DNA of 64,000 nucleotides, from assembly GCA_016717655.1 (NCBI GenBank), contig JADKFC010000030.1:1-64000 (forward strand), written 5' to 3'. A program made the position numbers and the translations under genes. The DNA is from Saprospiraceae bacterium (GTDB lineage: Bacteria > Bacteroidota > Bacteroidia > Chitinophagales > Saprospiraceae). The notes under the pieces were generated by a model, which saw nothing but the letters and a program-made list of their open reading frames with translations, was not told the origin of the DNA and ran no database searches. Shown here piece after piece: positions 37,781 through 47,753 of this stretch (position 1 is its first letter; the number at the start of each line of letters is the position of its first letter).

Positions 37781-39106
37781 TTAGGGTGTAACATTTTTAG
37801 GCAGGTAATGAAGAGTTACCCTATTGTTTTTATTAAAATAAGTATTGGCTGCCCTTCTGATATCTTCTTTGGTTACCTTTAGATAGCGATCAAGTTCAGT
37901 ATTGATCAGATTCGTGTCTCCAAAATACATTTTGTAATTGGCCAAACTTTCAGCGATACCGGCAACCCTGGAATTTCCGCTTATAAAGTCATTTTCAACC
38001 TGGTTTTTCAACTTCTGAAATTCCTCGTCGGTGATGAGTTCAGTTTGTACCCTGGCCACCTCTGCATCCATTGCATTTTCCAAATCCAGGATGTCTACCC
38101 CCATTTTTGAAATGCCAAAAGCTATCGAAACACCCGGGTCTTCAAGTCCCAGCGGAAAATTACCTACAAATAGAGCTTTTTGTTGCTCATCAACCAGAGC
38201 CCTATACAAACGAGAGGATTCGCCTTGTGACAACAATTGTCCCAGCATGGAAACAGCATAATAATCTGGAGTTCCCTGGGCAGGAATTCGGTACGTTTGG
38301 ATAACCGCAGGTAGCTGAATATTGTCATAAACGGTATCTCTTACTTCTCCTGTCATAGCAGGCTCAACCACTTTGGGGCGATAGATTGGTTTTTTACCCT
38401 TTGGTATTGTCGAAAAATACCTTGTCACAAGCTCTTTGGCTTGAGCATAGTCAATATCACCAGCTATGGATACAATGGCATTATCCGGGCGATAGAAGTC
38501 TGCATAAAACTGCTTGTAATCGGCTTCCTGAGCCGCATTGAGGTGCTCCATAGATCCTATAACCGGCCACTTGTAGGGATGTACCGTATAGGCTCTTTTC
38601 AGTGATTCCTCTAAAATTGAACCATAAGGCTGGTTGTCAATTCTCTGCCTTCTTTCTTCTTTTACAACTTCTCTTTGGGTTTCTACACCAGCCTGCTCTA
38701 CTCTTGCATGTAGCATTCTTTCAGATTCCAGCCAAAGTCCCAATTCCAATTGGTTGGAAGGTAGAACCTCAAAATAATACGTCCTGTCGTACGTGGTGTT
38801 GGCGTTTAATGTACCCCCCGCTTTTTCAACGTATTTGTCGTATTGACCACGTCCACCAATGTTCTCAGAACCTTCAAACAAAAGGTGTTCAAAAAAATGG
38901 GCAAAACCCGTTCTGTTGGGGTTTTCATTTTTTGAGCCTACATGGTACATAATCGACACCGCAACGATCGGTGTACTGCTGTCTTTGTGAAGAATTACAT
39001 GAAGTCCGTTGTCCAAAGTGAACTCCTGAAACTCAATTTTATTCATCTGCGCTTGCAGGTAAACAGGTATCAGACAAAGCCAAATAAAGTGAAATTTTAA
39101 TCTCAT
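37781..39106 (-). CDS. M16 family zinc metalloprotease, catalytic subunit
   Basis: A 441-residue secreted peptidase (signal peptide MRLKFHFIWLCLIPVYLQAQ). The inverted zinc motif HxxEH is present as FAHFFEHLLFEG, and the third ligand glutamate lies in REVVKEERRQRIDN, about 75 residues later. The second M16 domain follows from about residue 235 (IYRPKVVEPAMTGEVRDT). It lies 21 bases upstream of the inactive partner, so the two are likely translated together and form a heterodimer. A -7 element is present 22 bases before the start. Confidence 0.92.
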   Translation of the reverse strand: MRLKFHFIWLCLIPVYLQAQMNKIEFQEFTLDNGLHVILHKDSSTPIVAVSIMYHVGSKNENPNRTGFAHFFEHLLFEGSENIGGRGQYDKYVEKAGGTLNANTTYDRTYYFEVLPSNQLELGLWLESERMLHARVEQAGVETQREVVKEERRQRIDNQPYGSILEESLKRAYTVHPYKWPVIGSMEHLNAAQEADYKQFYADFYRPDNAIVSIAGDIDYAQAKELVTRYFSTIPKGKKPIYRPKVVEPAMTGEVRDTVYDNIQLPAVIQTYRIPAQGTPDYYAVSMLGQLLSQGESSRLYRALVDEQQKALFVGNFPLGLEDPGVSIAFGISKMGVDILDLENAMDAEVARVQTELITDEEFQKLKNQVENDFISGNSRVAGIAESLANYKMYFGDTNLINTELDRYLKVTKEDIRRAANTYFNKNNRVTLHYLPKNVTP

Positions 39107-39128
39107 TTTTTCCAGATTTTATAGACAG

Positions 39129-39136
39129 CAAACTTA
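39129..39136 (-). promoter_or_regulatory. -7 promoter element for the M16 catalytic gene
   Basis: TAAGTTTG on the minus strand (39136-39129), 22 bases before the ATG at 39106. The nearest TTTG is only 13 bases upstream, which is too short a gap. Confidence 0.35.
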
Positions 39137-39323
39137 AGAAAAATACTGCCAAATGCCTGATTTTATCTACCAAGCGACCTCATTTGTCGTCAAAAAACAG
39201 ATTTTTGGCACTTACATTCATTTCAGCTAATTTATCTTTCATGTTACAAACCAGGCCTTTACATAAACCATTATACCACATACCCCTATAATCCCCTATA
39301 TAAAATTCCGTATAAACAACCAT

Positions 39324-39354
39324 TGACCAACAATAAATTACGAGACTATCTTTG
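39324..39354 (+). promoter_or_regulatory. Promoter with a long leader
   Basis: TTG at 39324-39326, 20 bases, then TATCTTTG at 39347-39354. Transcription would start near 39360, giving a leader of about 145 bases before the ATG at 39506. Confidence 0.5.
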
Positions 39355-39505
39355 TTTCGAAAGTTGAAGAGTTTACTATCACAGATTGATTTAGTGCTGA
39401 AATTCGCGATACTCGGCACCAAAACAAACAAGTACTACTTCCAGTCTTTTACGAGAAATGCAGAAAATCGGTGAAAAAGAGTATGCAGTTAAATTAATTA
39501 CTATT

Positions 39506-39892
39506 ATGAAACGATGGGTCTTTTTATTCTCAGCACTGTTCCTATTTACTTTGCACACGGCCACCAGCCAAAACCTGATTGTTAAAAACGCAACCACAAC
39601 CACAATGGTATTGACCGACTTTGTCTACATTGATGCAGCCTGTGGTGTTCCAATGCCCAATTTCTACGGTGTCAATTTTACCTTGCCTCCTACTTCCTAC
39701 TCTTATCCTCCTGTTTTTTTCCTGAGTGCAGGGTGGAAATTGGGTGTATCTGATGGTAGTAATTGGTCAAGCGTGAGAGATGAAACGCAAATTGGTTGCG
39801 GTACCGGATTTGTCAATTCCGCCACTATTGGTTCTAACAACATGATCTGGTGGTATGAGCCTAATGGCGACATCTTCCTTTATATTTACTAG
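39506..39892 (+). CDS. small secreted protein of unknown function
   Basis: A 128-residue protein from the ATG at 39506 (MKRWVFLFSALFLFTLHTATSQ, a signal peptide); an in-frame ATG 48 bases upstream adds a polar stretch and is less likely. The mature part is rich in aromatic and small residues: DAACGVPMPNFYGVNFTLPP, AGWKLGVSDGSNWSSVRDE, and a final IWWYEPNGDIFLYIY. Two cysteines are present in the mature part. I do not recognise a family. A clear terminator follows at 39918. Confidence 0.62.
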   Translation: MKRWVFLFSALFLFTLHTATSQNLIVKNATTTTMVLTDFVYIDAACGVPMPNFYGVNFTLPPTSYSYPPVFFLSAGWKLGVSDGSNWSSVRDETQIGCGTGFVNSATIGSNNMIWWYEPNGDIFLYIY

Positions 39893-39917
39893 CAGTATTT
39901 TGCATGTATGGAAAGAG

Positions 39918-39945
39918 ATCCCCACTCACATGGGGATTTCTTTTT
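39918..39945 (+). terminator. intrinsic terminator
   Basis: Stem ATCCCCA (39918-39924) and TGGGGAT (39931-39937), loop CTCACA, followed by a T-rich stretch TTTCTTTTT. It ends the small secreted protein gene and lies just before the converging ABC transporter gene. Confidence 0.8.
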
Positions 39946-39947
39946 AA

Positions 39948-41741
39948 TCAGGCACTTTCAAATTGAAGACGGGCCAAATGTCTGTAAAGGCCATCATCCA
40001 ATGCTGATAATTCTTCATGGCTGCCCTTTTCTATGATGACGCCTCCTTCCATCACATATATACAATCTGCTTCTCTGATGGTTGCCAATCTATGTGCGAT
40101 GATGATAGATGTCCTATTCCTCATCAAGTTGTTTAAGGCTTCTTGTACTATCTTCTCTGACTCTGCATCCAGCGAGGATGTTGCTTCATCCAAAATCAAA
40201 ATAGATGGATTTTTCAAAATAGCCCTTGCAATTGCAATTCTTTGACGCTGGCCACCCGATAGTTTTATTCCTCTCTCCCCTACTATGGTTTCAAAACCTT
40301 CTGGAAACTGCCTGATAAATTCAAGGGCATTGGCTTGCTCTGCTGCAGTTATCAATTCCTCTTCAGTTGCAGAAGGTTTGCCATATAAGATGTTTTCTCT
40401 GATAGAGCCACCGAATAGAATTACATCCTGAGGAACAATTCCAATCTGATGCCTTAAATCAGAAATGTTGTATTCATTGATGTTTTTACCATCTATGGTG
40501 ATTTTACCTCCATTGGGTGCATAAAATCTCATCAACAATTGTACTATGGTAGATTTCCCGCTACCACTCTGCCCTACCAGTGCTATTTTCTGCCCATGTT
40601 CAACTTGAAAATCGATTCCTTTCAGAACCGGCAAATCAGGTCGTGAGGGATAGGCAAAGGCTACCCCATTATAGGAAATGCTGCCCTTAAAAGGTTCTGC
40701 ATTCCTGGCTTTTTCACCATCTGCCACTGAAACTTCTGCATCACTCATCAGGATTTCTCTAATCCTTTCTGTAGCCCCAAGTGCTTGTAAAACTGAAGTG
40801 TACAGATTGCCAAAACTAGCAATTGCTCCCCCTAAAATGGCGGTATAAATGATAAAGGAGAATAAATCTCCTGCTTCCATTTCTCCATTTTGGACCATTA
40901 TGGCTCCTCTCCATAAAATAAAAAACATACCCCCAAACAAGACCGTAATGATGAAGATAAAAAACAAGCCCCTCACTTTGGCAAATGACAATGAAACGCC
41001 CACTACTCCATCGATACTTTTGCTGTATCTGCGTGACTCAAACCATTCATTTGCATAAGATTTTACAACATAAAAAGATTGTAAACACTCTTCAACAATG
41101 GTATTGGTCTCTGCCAGTTTATCCTGTCTGTTTTTTGACAACTTCCTGATATATCGCCCAAAAACCATGGCAAGGACAACGATTACAGGAAATGTCAGGA
41201 GCATCAGCAATGACAAGCCAGGAGTTAGATAGGCAATGATACCAATCCCCGAAATCAATACAACCACCTGCCTTAATAATTCAGCCAGGGTTATCGAAAA
41301 TACCGATTGTAATTGCTCTACGTCAGTTGTAATCCGACTGGTCAACTCACCTACTCTTCGCTCTTCATAAAATCCAATACTCTGGGTAATTATTTTATCA
41401 AACAAGTCTTTTCGTAGGTCAGCCATTCCTTTTTCAGATACAATTGAGAAAAAAACGGTCCTTACATACGAAAGCACACCTTGTAAGATCAAAATGATTA
41501 AAAATAACCATCCATAATCCTCAATACTTAACCCAAGATGGTAGGTATCTTTTCCAATAGCAACATTGGCCATTTCACCGGCAGCACCTGGAAAAACCAT
41601 AAAGATTAAACTTCCAATAACCAGGGCTATCATTCCTGTTATAAAATACCACCTATAGGGTTTTATGTATTTGAAGATGTAGAGGCCTGCTGCAATTTTA
41701 TCTTTCGTTAACTTCTTCGTGTTTTGATTCTCTTCTTTCAT
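39948..41741 (-). CDS. ABC exporter, fused membrane and ATPase domains (MsbA-like)
   Basis: A 597-residue half-transporter of the ABC exporter superfamily that works as a homodimer. The N-terminal six-helix domain has a typical pattern, including YRWYFITGMIALVIGSLIF. The ATPase domain has Walker A GQSGSGKST, signature LSGGQRQR and Walker B ILILDEATSSLD, then the H-loop IIIAHRLATI. The MsbA-like group exports lipids or lipid-linked glycans. A glycosyltransferase (41752-42837) ends 10 bases upstream, so a glycolipid substrate is possible, but this is inference. Confidence 0.88.
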   Translation of the reverse strand: MKEENQNTKKLTKDKIAAGLYIFKYIKPYRWYFITGMIALVIGSLIFMVFPGAAGEMANVAIGKDTYHLGLSIEDYGWLFLIILILQGVLSYVRTVFFSIVSEKGMADLRKDLFDKIITQSIGFYEERRVGELTSRITTDVEQLQSVFSITLAELLRQVVVLISGIGIIAYLTPGLSLLMLLTFPVIVVLAMVFGRYIRKLSKNRQDKLAETNTIVEECLQSFYVVKSYANEWFESRRYSKSIDGVVGVSLSFAKVRGLFFIFIITVLFGGMFFILWRGAIMVQNGEMEAGDLFSFIIYTAILGGAIASFGNLYTSVLQALGATERIREILMSDAEVSVADGEKARNAEPFKGSISYNGVAFAYPSRPDLPVLKGIDFQVEHGQKIALVGQSGSGKSTIVQLLMRFYAPNGGKITIDGKNINEYNISDLRHQIGIVPQDVILFGGSIRENILYGKPSATEEELITAAEQANALEFIRQFPEGFETIVGERGIKLSGGQRQRIAIARAILKNPSILILDEATSSLDAESEKIVQEALNNLMRNRTSIIIAHRLATIREADCIYVMEGGVIIEKGSHEELSALDDGLYRHLARLQFESA

Positions 41742-41751
41742 TTTAGTAACT

Positions 41752-42837
41752 TCAAGTAAATAAACTCCTGAAGAGAGTTAAAAGTTTTTCAGCTTCTTTC
41801 TCCCAGGTAAATGCACTCCTGTGCTTTAAACAATTGGCCCTTAAAACAGCATACTCTTCAGAATGGTCGTAATAATTGATTAAATTTGCCAAATTCTTAG
41901 AATTTAATTCTGAAATAATCAATCCTACGTTATATTTGTCGTTGAACCTTCTATATTCCGGAAAATCCATGTTAATGGATGGGATCCCAGCCTGCCAGTA
42001 ATCAAAGAATTTATTGGCCAAAGAATAATAATAATTTTTGCTTTTGCCATCCAATAAATTTAACCCATATCTTGCCTTTTTTGTTTGAGACTTTAATTCA
42101 TCAGGTGTAAGTTTACCTAAAAACCGAATCCTGTCCTTCCAGGGCAATGATCCAATATAGTTTTCGAACTCTTCCTTTAAATCCCCATCACCGGCTATCT
42201 GTAAGGTATAGTTTTCCAAATATTGCATGGCGTCTATAGCGCACTCCAGCCCTCTTCCTTTATTGACTGCCCCCTGGTATATTATTACAAAAACTGGTTC
42301 CAAAGAGGGTAGCTCAACCGAATGAACAGGTACATTCAATATAGCATGAAATGGTTTCTGCCATTTTAACTGAAATAGGTTTGCCAGACTCTCATTGACA
42401 GTTAAACACAGAGAAGCACCGGGAATGGCCCAACTTTCAATAGCTGACCATATTTTTTTTACTCCATTTTTTTGCTCTAATTCCGGAACCTCCGTAAACC
42501 ATTCGTGGCTATCAAAGACATACTGTATTCTTTTTAATTTTGCTGCCAATCCAACCCCGGCCAAGGTATCAGCATCAACAGCATAATACAGGTCTGCCCT
42601 TTCTTTCATCAATAAAACAAAGAGGCGAAAATTAAATTCTGCATAAAAAAGAGCGCCTTTTTTGAAGTAACATCTTATGTCTTCAATAGCTAGCTTTTCG
42701 TTAACCAACTTCGGTTTTTTGGGACGATGCAAGATTTTACATTGGTAGTCAACTTGCAAAGCGGAAAAGATGCGTTGCATTCGTTGATCGTACTTCCAAT
42801 CTGAAGTCATGCAGATGATTATCTTTTTTTTTGTCAT
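41752..42837 (-). CDS. glycosyltransferase, GT4-like (GT-B fold)
   Basis: A 361-residue protein. The N-terminal part includes CMTSDWKYDQRMQRIFSAL, and the C-terminal GT-B half shows VFVIIYQGAVNKGRGLECAI, LQIAGDGDLKEEFE, IRFLGKLTPDEL and the later YSLANKFFDYWQAGIPSINM. GT4-like enzymes move sugars from nucleotide donors to lipid or glycan acceptors. The acceptor is unknown. Its ATG overlaps the recQ stop by 4 bases, and it precedes an ABC exporter. No export signal is present. Confidence 0.82.
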   Translation of the reverse strand: MTKKKIIICMTSDWKYDQRMQRIFSALQVDYQCKILHRPKKPKLVNEKLAIEDIRCYFKKGALFYAEFNFRLFVLLMKERADLYYAVDADTLAGVGLAAKLKRIQYVFDSHEWFTEVPELEQKNGVKKIWSAIESWAIPGASLCLTVNESLANLFQLKWQKPFHAILNVPVHSVELPSLEPVFVIIYQGAVNKGRGLECAIDAMQYLENYTLQIAGDGDLKEEFENYIGSLPWKDRIRFLGKLTPDELKSQTKKARYGLNLLDGKSKNYYYSLANKFFDYWQAGIPSINMDFPEYRRFNDKYNVGLIISELNSKNLANLINYYDHSEEYAVLRANCLKHRSAFTWEKEAEKLLTLFRSLFT

Positions 42838-44769
42838 CTTGACTGACTTTTAAGATAAATCCTACCACCGGCATCCACTTCAATAAACCCTTCGCTGTTC
42901 AAGTCTTCGAGGCATTGTTGCATTCTTTTTTCGACGATTAAGAGGCCAGCTCGTCAACCATTGTCCCACTTTCGTGCCGGCTTGCAGCTTCTGAATAGAG
43001 ATCAAGGCCATTCTTTTTTCCTCAACGGTGTAACTTATTTCCTGACTACCCAGGCAGACATCACAAATTCCACAACTTTGGGCTTTTTCTCCAAAATATT
43101 CCAGCAACATCATCTGCCTGCATTTTGGAGCAAGAAAATATTGCTGCATTGCCATCAATCTCTTCCCGGCAACCGTTTTTAAAGCTTCATATGCAAGTTC
43201 ATCAATTCTAAAATCATTGTCATTGGGCCTGTCCAACAACAATACAATTTCGGGAAACTCCTGACTTGGTAGGTAATCTACTATGCCCTCCTGGTGTAAC
43301 ACTTTAAGCAAAAACCCAATCCTTGAAATATCTGTTTCGAGGGCCACCGCTATTTTTTTCAGGCTAATGGCAGCATGTTCTATCGTAAGTCCTTCGTACA
43401 TCCTCAACAGCTGTGTCAAAAGTTTGGCTCTGAGATCATTTTCGGCATAGAAACCCAGCAAGTCTTGTGGCCGGCCAGTAACTTTTAATCGTGTTGGACT
43501 CTTGATGGCATCGGAAAATGTAAACCAGCCTTGTTTTTCCAGGATTTTAAGAACTGCACCTAATTTTTGTTGGCTGATCTTTGATTTTTGTCCAAACTCT
43601 TCCAGGTCAAGGTAATAGGATCTACCAGCTCCACCTCCAATACCAATGCCAAGGAATTGACACAATTTGATGTAGATGCGCTTGATTTCATCAGGACCCG
43701 GATAATTAACTTCAAACAGCTTTTGCGCTTCCATAACATCAGACGGATTAATCAAGGCAATGGCAAAAGACTTCAAACCATCTCTGCCCGCTCTCCCGGC
43801 TTCCTGATAATAATCTTCAATGCCTGAAGGAACATCAACATGGATCACGCATCGTACGTCTGCTTTGTCTATACCCATTCCAAAGGCGTTGGTGGCTACC
43901 ATTGTTTTGACCTTTCCTTCCATCCACGCTTTTTGGTTATCCTCTCTCACTTCATGAGCTAAACCGGCGTGATAAATGGTTGCAGATATTTTATGTTCTC
44001 TCAACATAGCAGCAATTTTACCACAACCACTTCGTGATCGGTTGTAAACAATGCAACTACCCTTCATCTTTTCAAGAATTCTTTTCAATTCAGTGTGTTT
44101 GTCATCGCTTCTTGCCACTGAAAATGAAATATTGTCTCTTGAAAAACTATTTTGAAAAATGTTGGGATTTTTCAAAAAAAGCTGAGCTGTAATATCTTCA
44201 ACCAAAGCAGGAGTAGCGGTTGCTGTTAAAGCAATCACCGGCACTTCGGGTTTGAGCTCTCTAAGCAAACTAATCTGGAGATAGCTGGGTCTGAAGTCAT
44301 GCCCCCATTGAGAGATGCAATGGGCCTCGTCAACAGCAATAAAGGCAATCTTTGCCATATAATACCGGACCTGAAATATTTCAGAAGCGATGCGTTCAGG
44401 AGAGATATAAAGTAATTTTAAGGGGCCATGGACAAAATTATCCAAGATGATGTCAACTTCATCAGAACTTAATCCACTGTGTAGAGCTTTGGCTTTTATA
44501 CCCCTTTTTTCAAGTGATTTTACCTGGTCTAACATCAAAGAAATCAAAGGTGAAATGACTACTACCTTTCCTTCTGCCAGCAAGGCAGGCACCTGGTAGC
44601 AAATGGATTTACCTCCACCTGTGGGCAACAGGGCAAAAGTGTCATTGCCTTCTAATATGCTTGATATAATTTTGTCCTGAGGCGCTCTGAATCTATCATA
44701 GCCCCAGTATTTTTTTAATACCCTAAGTGCCGCATCCCGGCTTGATTCCAAAGCATTGCTTTCAACCAT
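42834..44769 (-). CDS. recQ: ATP-dependent DNA helicase RecQ, two frameshifts near the end
   Basis: A 3'-to-5' helicase that unwinds forks and recombination intermediates. The Walker A motif is FALLPTGGGKSICYQ, the DEAH-type motif VDEAHCISQWGHDF, then LTATATP and QEAGRAGRDG in the helicase core. The zinc-binding region has CRQMMLLEY and SCGICDVC, four cysteines. The frame breaks near residue 600 by two one-base losses (GGACAATGG and CTCTTAATC); the repaired tail is MVDELASLIVEKRMQQC, then LNSEGFIEVDAGGRIYL, ending at 42836. The repaired product is 645 residues; the usual C-terminal HRDC domain is not clearly seen. The stop overlaps the downstream glycosyltransferase start. Confidence 0.93.
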
Positions 44770-44835
44770 ATCAAGGGTAAAATTAAAGAACTGTAGCCAG
44801 ATCTTTTTAGAAAAGTGATGCTGGCTTGCGCCAAC

Positions 44836-45702
44836 TTAAAACTTTGGACAATAAGATTTGTATTGTGATTTTCTCCTATTGAGACTTTCGCTGTCACTGA
44901 TGTTGAAACTGAGGTTGACCATTGCAGTAAAATACCAGTCTTTTACATTAGCACCACCTCTTTGAGAGCCTGTCTGCCGTTCCATTGGTTCACCTTGGCC
45001 CAGATACTCGGGAGTGCGGTCACTCAATCGGGCTGCCAGTTCCCCATTTGTCTGCATTAGCTCATAATAGTTTACATAATTAGAACTAACATCATCCATA
45101 TAATCTGTAAGGGTAGTTCTTGCGTTGATTTCAAAACCAATATCAAAATTTCGTCCTGCTTTGATGATGGCACCTGCCCCAAATGGTATGGCCAATGAAT
45201 ATTTGCTGTATTTTTTACCATAGCCACTGGCTCCCTGGCCTTCAGTACCCAAAGGTTGAAGTTCATAGGTATTGCCTTCAAATTGGGTTTTTGGATTGAA
45301 ATAAAAACCCGCAAGTCCGGCAGTAAAGTAGGGACTAAATACCTGTTCACCTCCATAAGGTTGATATCCAAATAGGTAATACTCTCCTGTTATGCTTAAT
45401 TCTGCCAAATTCGACTGGAAATTTAAATTTCTTTCTTTTTGCCAATCCAGACTGCTTTGGGCGTCGTCACCTTTCAGTTTGCCCAATAATAAGCCTGCTT
45501 TCAGGCCCAATCGGCCTCTATGGTTGTATTTACCATATACCTGGATAGCAGTTCCCCCATTGTTACTCAAATTGCTTGAGAACTCCGGCGCATTTAAATC
45601 TCCCCAATAGACAGATTTACCTAATCCAAGGCCTAGCTGAATGCCCTGAGCCTGAACGCCAAGGGAAATAAAAATGATCGCTACAATTAACCACGATTTC
45701 AT
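44836..45702 (-). CDS. outer-membrane barrel protein, DUF6089-like
   Basis: A 288-residue protein with signal peptide MKSWLIVAIIFISLGVQAQ. The barrel strands include LGLGLGKSVYWGDL, then SNLAELSITGEYYLFGY and AIPFGAGAIIKAGRNFDIG, and the end carries a strand DWYFTAMVNLSFNIS followed by a short basic tail. From memory, the GYQP-x-x-GEQVFSPYFTAGL pattern fits the DUF6089 family of Bacteroidota. Its function is unknown; some relatives sit near BamA and undecaprenyl pyrophosphate synthase genes, which are not present here. It lies upstream of recQ by about 65 bases. Confidence 0.7.
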   Translation of the reverse strand: MKSWLIVAIIFISLGVQAQGIQLGLGLGKSVYWGDLNAPEFSSNLSNNGGTAIQVYGKYNHRGRLGLKAGLLLGKLKGDDAQSSLDWQKERNLNFQSNLAELSITGEYYLFGYQPYGGEQVFSPYFTAGLAGFYFNPKTQFEGNTYELQPLGTEGQGASGYGKKYSKYSLAIPFGAGAIIKAGRNFDIGFEINARTTLTDYMDDVSSNYVNYYELMQTNGELAARLSDRTPEYLGQGEPMERQTGSQRGGANVKDWYFTAMVNLSFNISDSESLNRRKSQYKSYCPKF

Positions 45703-45725
45703 GACAAAGTATTGGTTATAAAGTG

Positions 45726-45733
45726 CAAATATA
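45726..45733 (-). promoter_or_regulatory. -7 promoter element for the DUF6089-like gene
   Basis: TATATTTG on the minus strand matches TAnnTTTG, 23 bases before the ATG at 45702. A TTTG lies 12 bases upstream, too close to be a normal -33 element. Confidence 0.4.
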
Positions 45734-46013
45734 TAATAGATTAATCAAATGTAAAAATATTTTAATACATAATTAATTGAAAAAATTAAAACCTTCTTTA
45801 TTTTAAACCTATTAACTAAGATTTACCCTAACAAACCGCTAATTTTTAAATAAAAATTAACACAACCAAACAAATGTGCCCCTATTGTACTTTCTGTCAA
45901 AAAATTTACTCTAGTTGTTTGTAAATCAAAGTAATCGGACGATTTCACTGCATACAAAAGGCAAGCTCAACTGACAAAAAATACTTGTCCTTAACCATCA
46001 TTGATACAGTAGG

Positions 46014-46044
46014 TTTGAAGTATGAATAAATAGGTATAGATTTG
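46014..46044 (+). promoter_or_regulatory. Promoter for the subtilase at 46063
   Basis: TTTG at 46014-46017, 19 bases, then TAGATTTG at 46037-46044. The start would fall about 46048-46051, so the ATG at 46063 is used and an earlier in-frame TTG at 46042 lies within the promoter. Confidence 0.6.
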
Positions 46045-46062
46045 CGGGCTAAATCATTGCAC

Positions 46063-47753
46063 ATGAAATCAATTTTATTTACGGCTGTATTGCTATCTTT
46101 TACATTTTTATCAAATGCCCAAATGGCACCAAAAAACTGGTACCATATGGACGCAACAGAAGGCTACAACGGCACTTCCAGCTCAAAAGCTTTCAAAGAA
46201 ATTATCAAAGACAAGATCGGTAAAACCGTAGTGGTGGCAATAATTGACTCCGGCATCGATGTGGAACATGAAGATTTAAAGGCCAATATCTGGAAAAATC
46301 CAGGTGAAGTGGCTGGAAATGGTATTGATGACGACAAAAATGGTTACATCGATGATGTGCATGGTTGGAATTTTATTGGTGGCCCGGATGGTAAAAATGT
46401 AGGCCCTGAAACTTATGAAGTAACCAGGCTCTATTCAAGCCTTCGCTATAAATATGAAAACGCTGATCCCGCACTTCTAAGCAAGGAGCAGAAAGTTGAA
46501 TATGAAAAATATGTTACCTATAAAACACAAGTTGAATCTGAAAGACAAAAAGCAACAGAAGAATTAGGTCAGATTGCTGCATTTGAAACTCAGGTTCTGA
46601 ATGGCATGAACCAATTGGAAACTGCTATGGGTGAACGCCCTAATGACATTAAAGTTATTCTCAACTCTGAAAACCCACTGAAGGAGTTGAATTTAAATGA
46701 GAATGCTGAACTCAGTATGGCAATCAATGTAGCCAAACAAGTACTGAAACAATCTGATGAAATAACTACAATCCACCAGCTTAAAGAAGAATTGGTTACG
46801 ATATTGGAAGAAGAAAAAAAAGGAGCTCAAAACAAACTTGATTATGCCTATAACCCGGATTACGATTCTAGAAAATTAATTGTCAAAGATAATTATAGCG
46901 ACTCCAACGAAAGGATTTATGGCAATAATGATGTTGAGGGACCAGATGCTCTGCATGGCACTCACGTTGCCGGTATTGTAGGAGCGGTGGTTGGAAATGA
47001 AATTGGAAATGATGGCGTGGCCAGAAATGTAAAACTCATGTCTGTTAGGGCAGTTCCAGATGGTGATGAGAGAGATAAAGATGTGGCGAATGCCATCAGG
47101 TATGCAGTTGACAATGGTGCCAGTATCATCAACATGAGTTTTGGAAAGGGTTATTCATGGGATAAAAAAGCTGTGGATGAGGCAGTAAAATATGCAGCCA
47201 AACACGATGTGCTTTTGGTACATGCCGCAGGTAATTCAGGACAAGACAACGATAAAACTGACAATTTTCCAAATGATTATTTGGGCAAACATGGATTTAT
47301 TTTTAAGAAAAAATGCCATGCCGATAATTGGTTGGAAGTAGGCGCTCTTTCTTTTAAGCCAGGTGAAGACATGGTGGCAGGATTTTCAATTATGGCAAAG
47401 ACAACGTTGACCTTTTCTCTCCAGGTGTCCAGATTTATGCTACAACTCCAGGTGACCAATACCAATATTTGCAAGGTACCTCTATGGCGTCACCGGCAGC
47501 AGCTGGTGTAGCCGCGGTTATCAGATCTTACTACCCTTCTCTCACTGCCAAACAAGTCAAGGAAATATTAATGAAGTCAGTTAAACCCCTTTCTGACGTT
47601 GTTAAAAAACCGGGTACCAAAGGCGCTACCAAAGTTCCGTTTAATGAACTGAGTGTGAGTGGTGGAACTATCAATCTGTACAGCGCACTCCAATTGGCTG
47701 CCAAAACCAAGGGAAAGAAAAAGATAAAAGAAGAAAATAAACAAGGAGCTTAA
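46063..47753 (+). CDS. secreted S8 serine protease with a long insertion, one frameshift
   Basis: A subtilisin-type protease. The signal peptide is MKSILFTAVLLSFTFLSNAQ, and the promoter supports this start. The catalytic triad is Asp62 in IIDSGIDVEHEDL, His298 in LHGTHVAGIVGA, and Ser474 in GTSMASPAAAGVAA. The frame breaks in the catalytic domain at 47388-47389, where one A is missing; it continues GFSNYGKDNVDLFSPG and runs to 47753. About 235 residues separate Asp62 and His298, compared with 30-70 in simple subtilisins; the insert is rich in Lys and Glu and helical (for example EQKVEYEKYVTYKTQVESE). There is no T9SS sorting domain. The repaired length is 563 residues. Confidence 0.9.

Larger units (their letters stand above)
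39107..39505. other. intergenic region with a promoter and short repeats
   Basis: About 400 bases without a gene between the divergent M16 and small secreted protein genes. It contains a minus-strand TAAGTTTG element for the peptidase (39136-39129), the direct repeat CCCCTATA (near 39283 and 39293), and a plus-strand promoter at 39324-39354. The stretch from the promoter to the ATG at 39506 would be a leader of about 145 bases. No clear riboswitch fold was recognised. Confidence 0.6.
45703..46062. other. AT-rich intergenic region between divergent genes
   Basis: About 360 bases with no gene on either strand. It contains promoter elements for the two neighbours: TATATTTG on the minus strand at 45733-45726 and the plus-strand promoter at 46014-46044. 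The middle has AT-rich blocks and no clear inverted repeat or structured RNA. Confidence 0.6.

Noticed and set aside
39180..39603. Minus-strand frames in the region before the small secreted protein
   Set aside because: They lie over the intergenic promoter region and antisense to the signal peptide gene; composition is unlike coding sequence.
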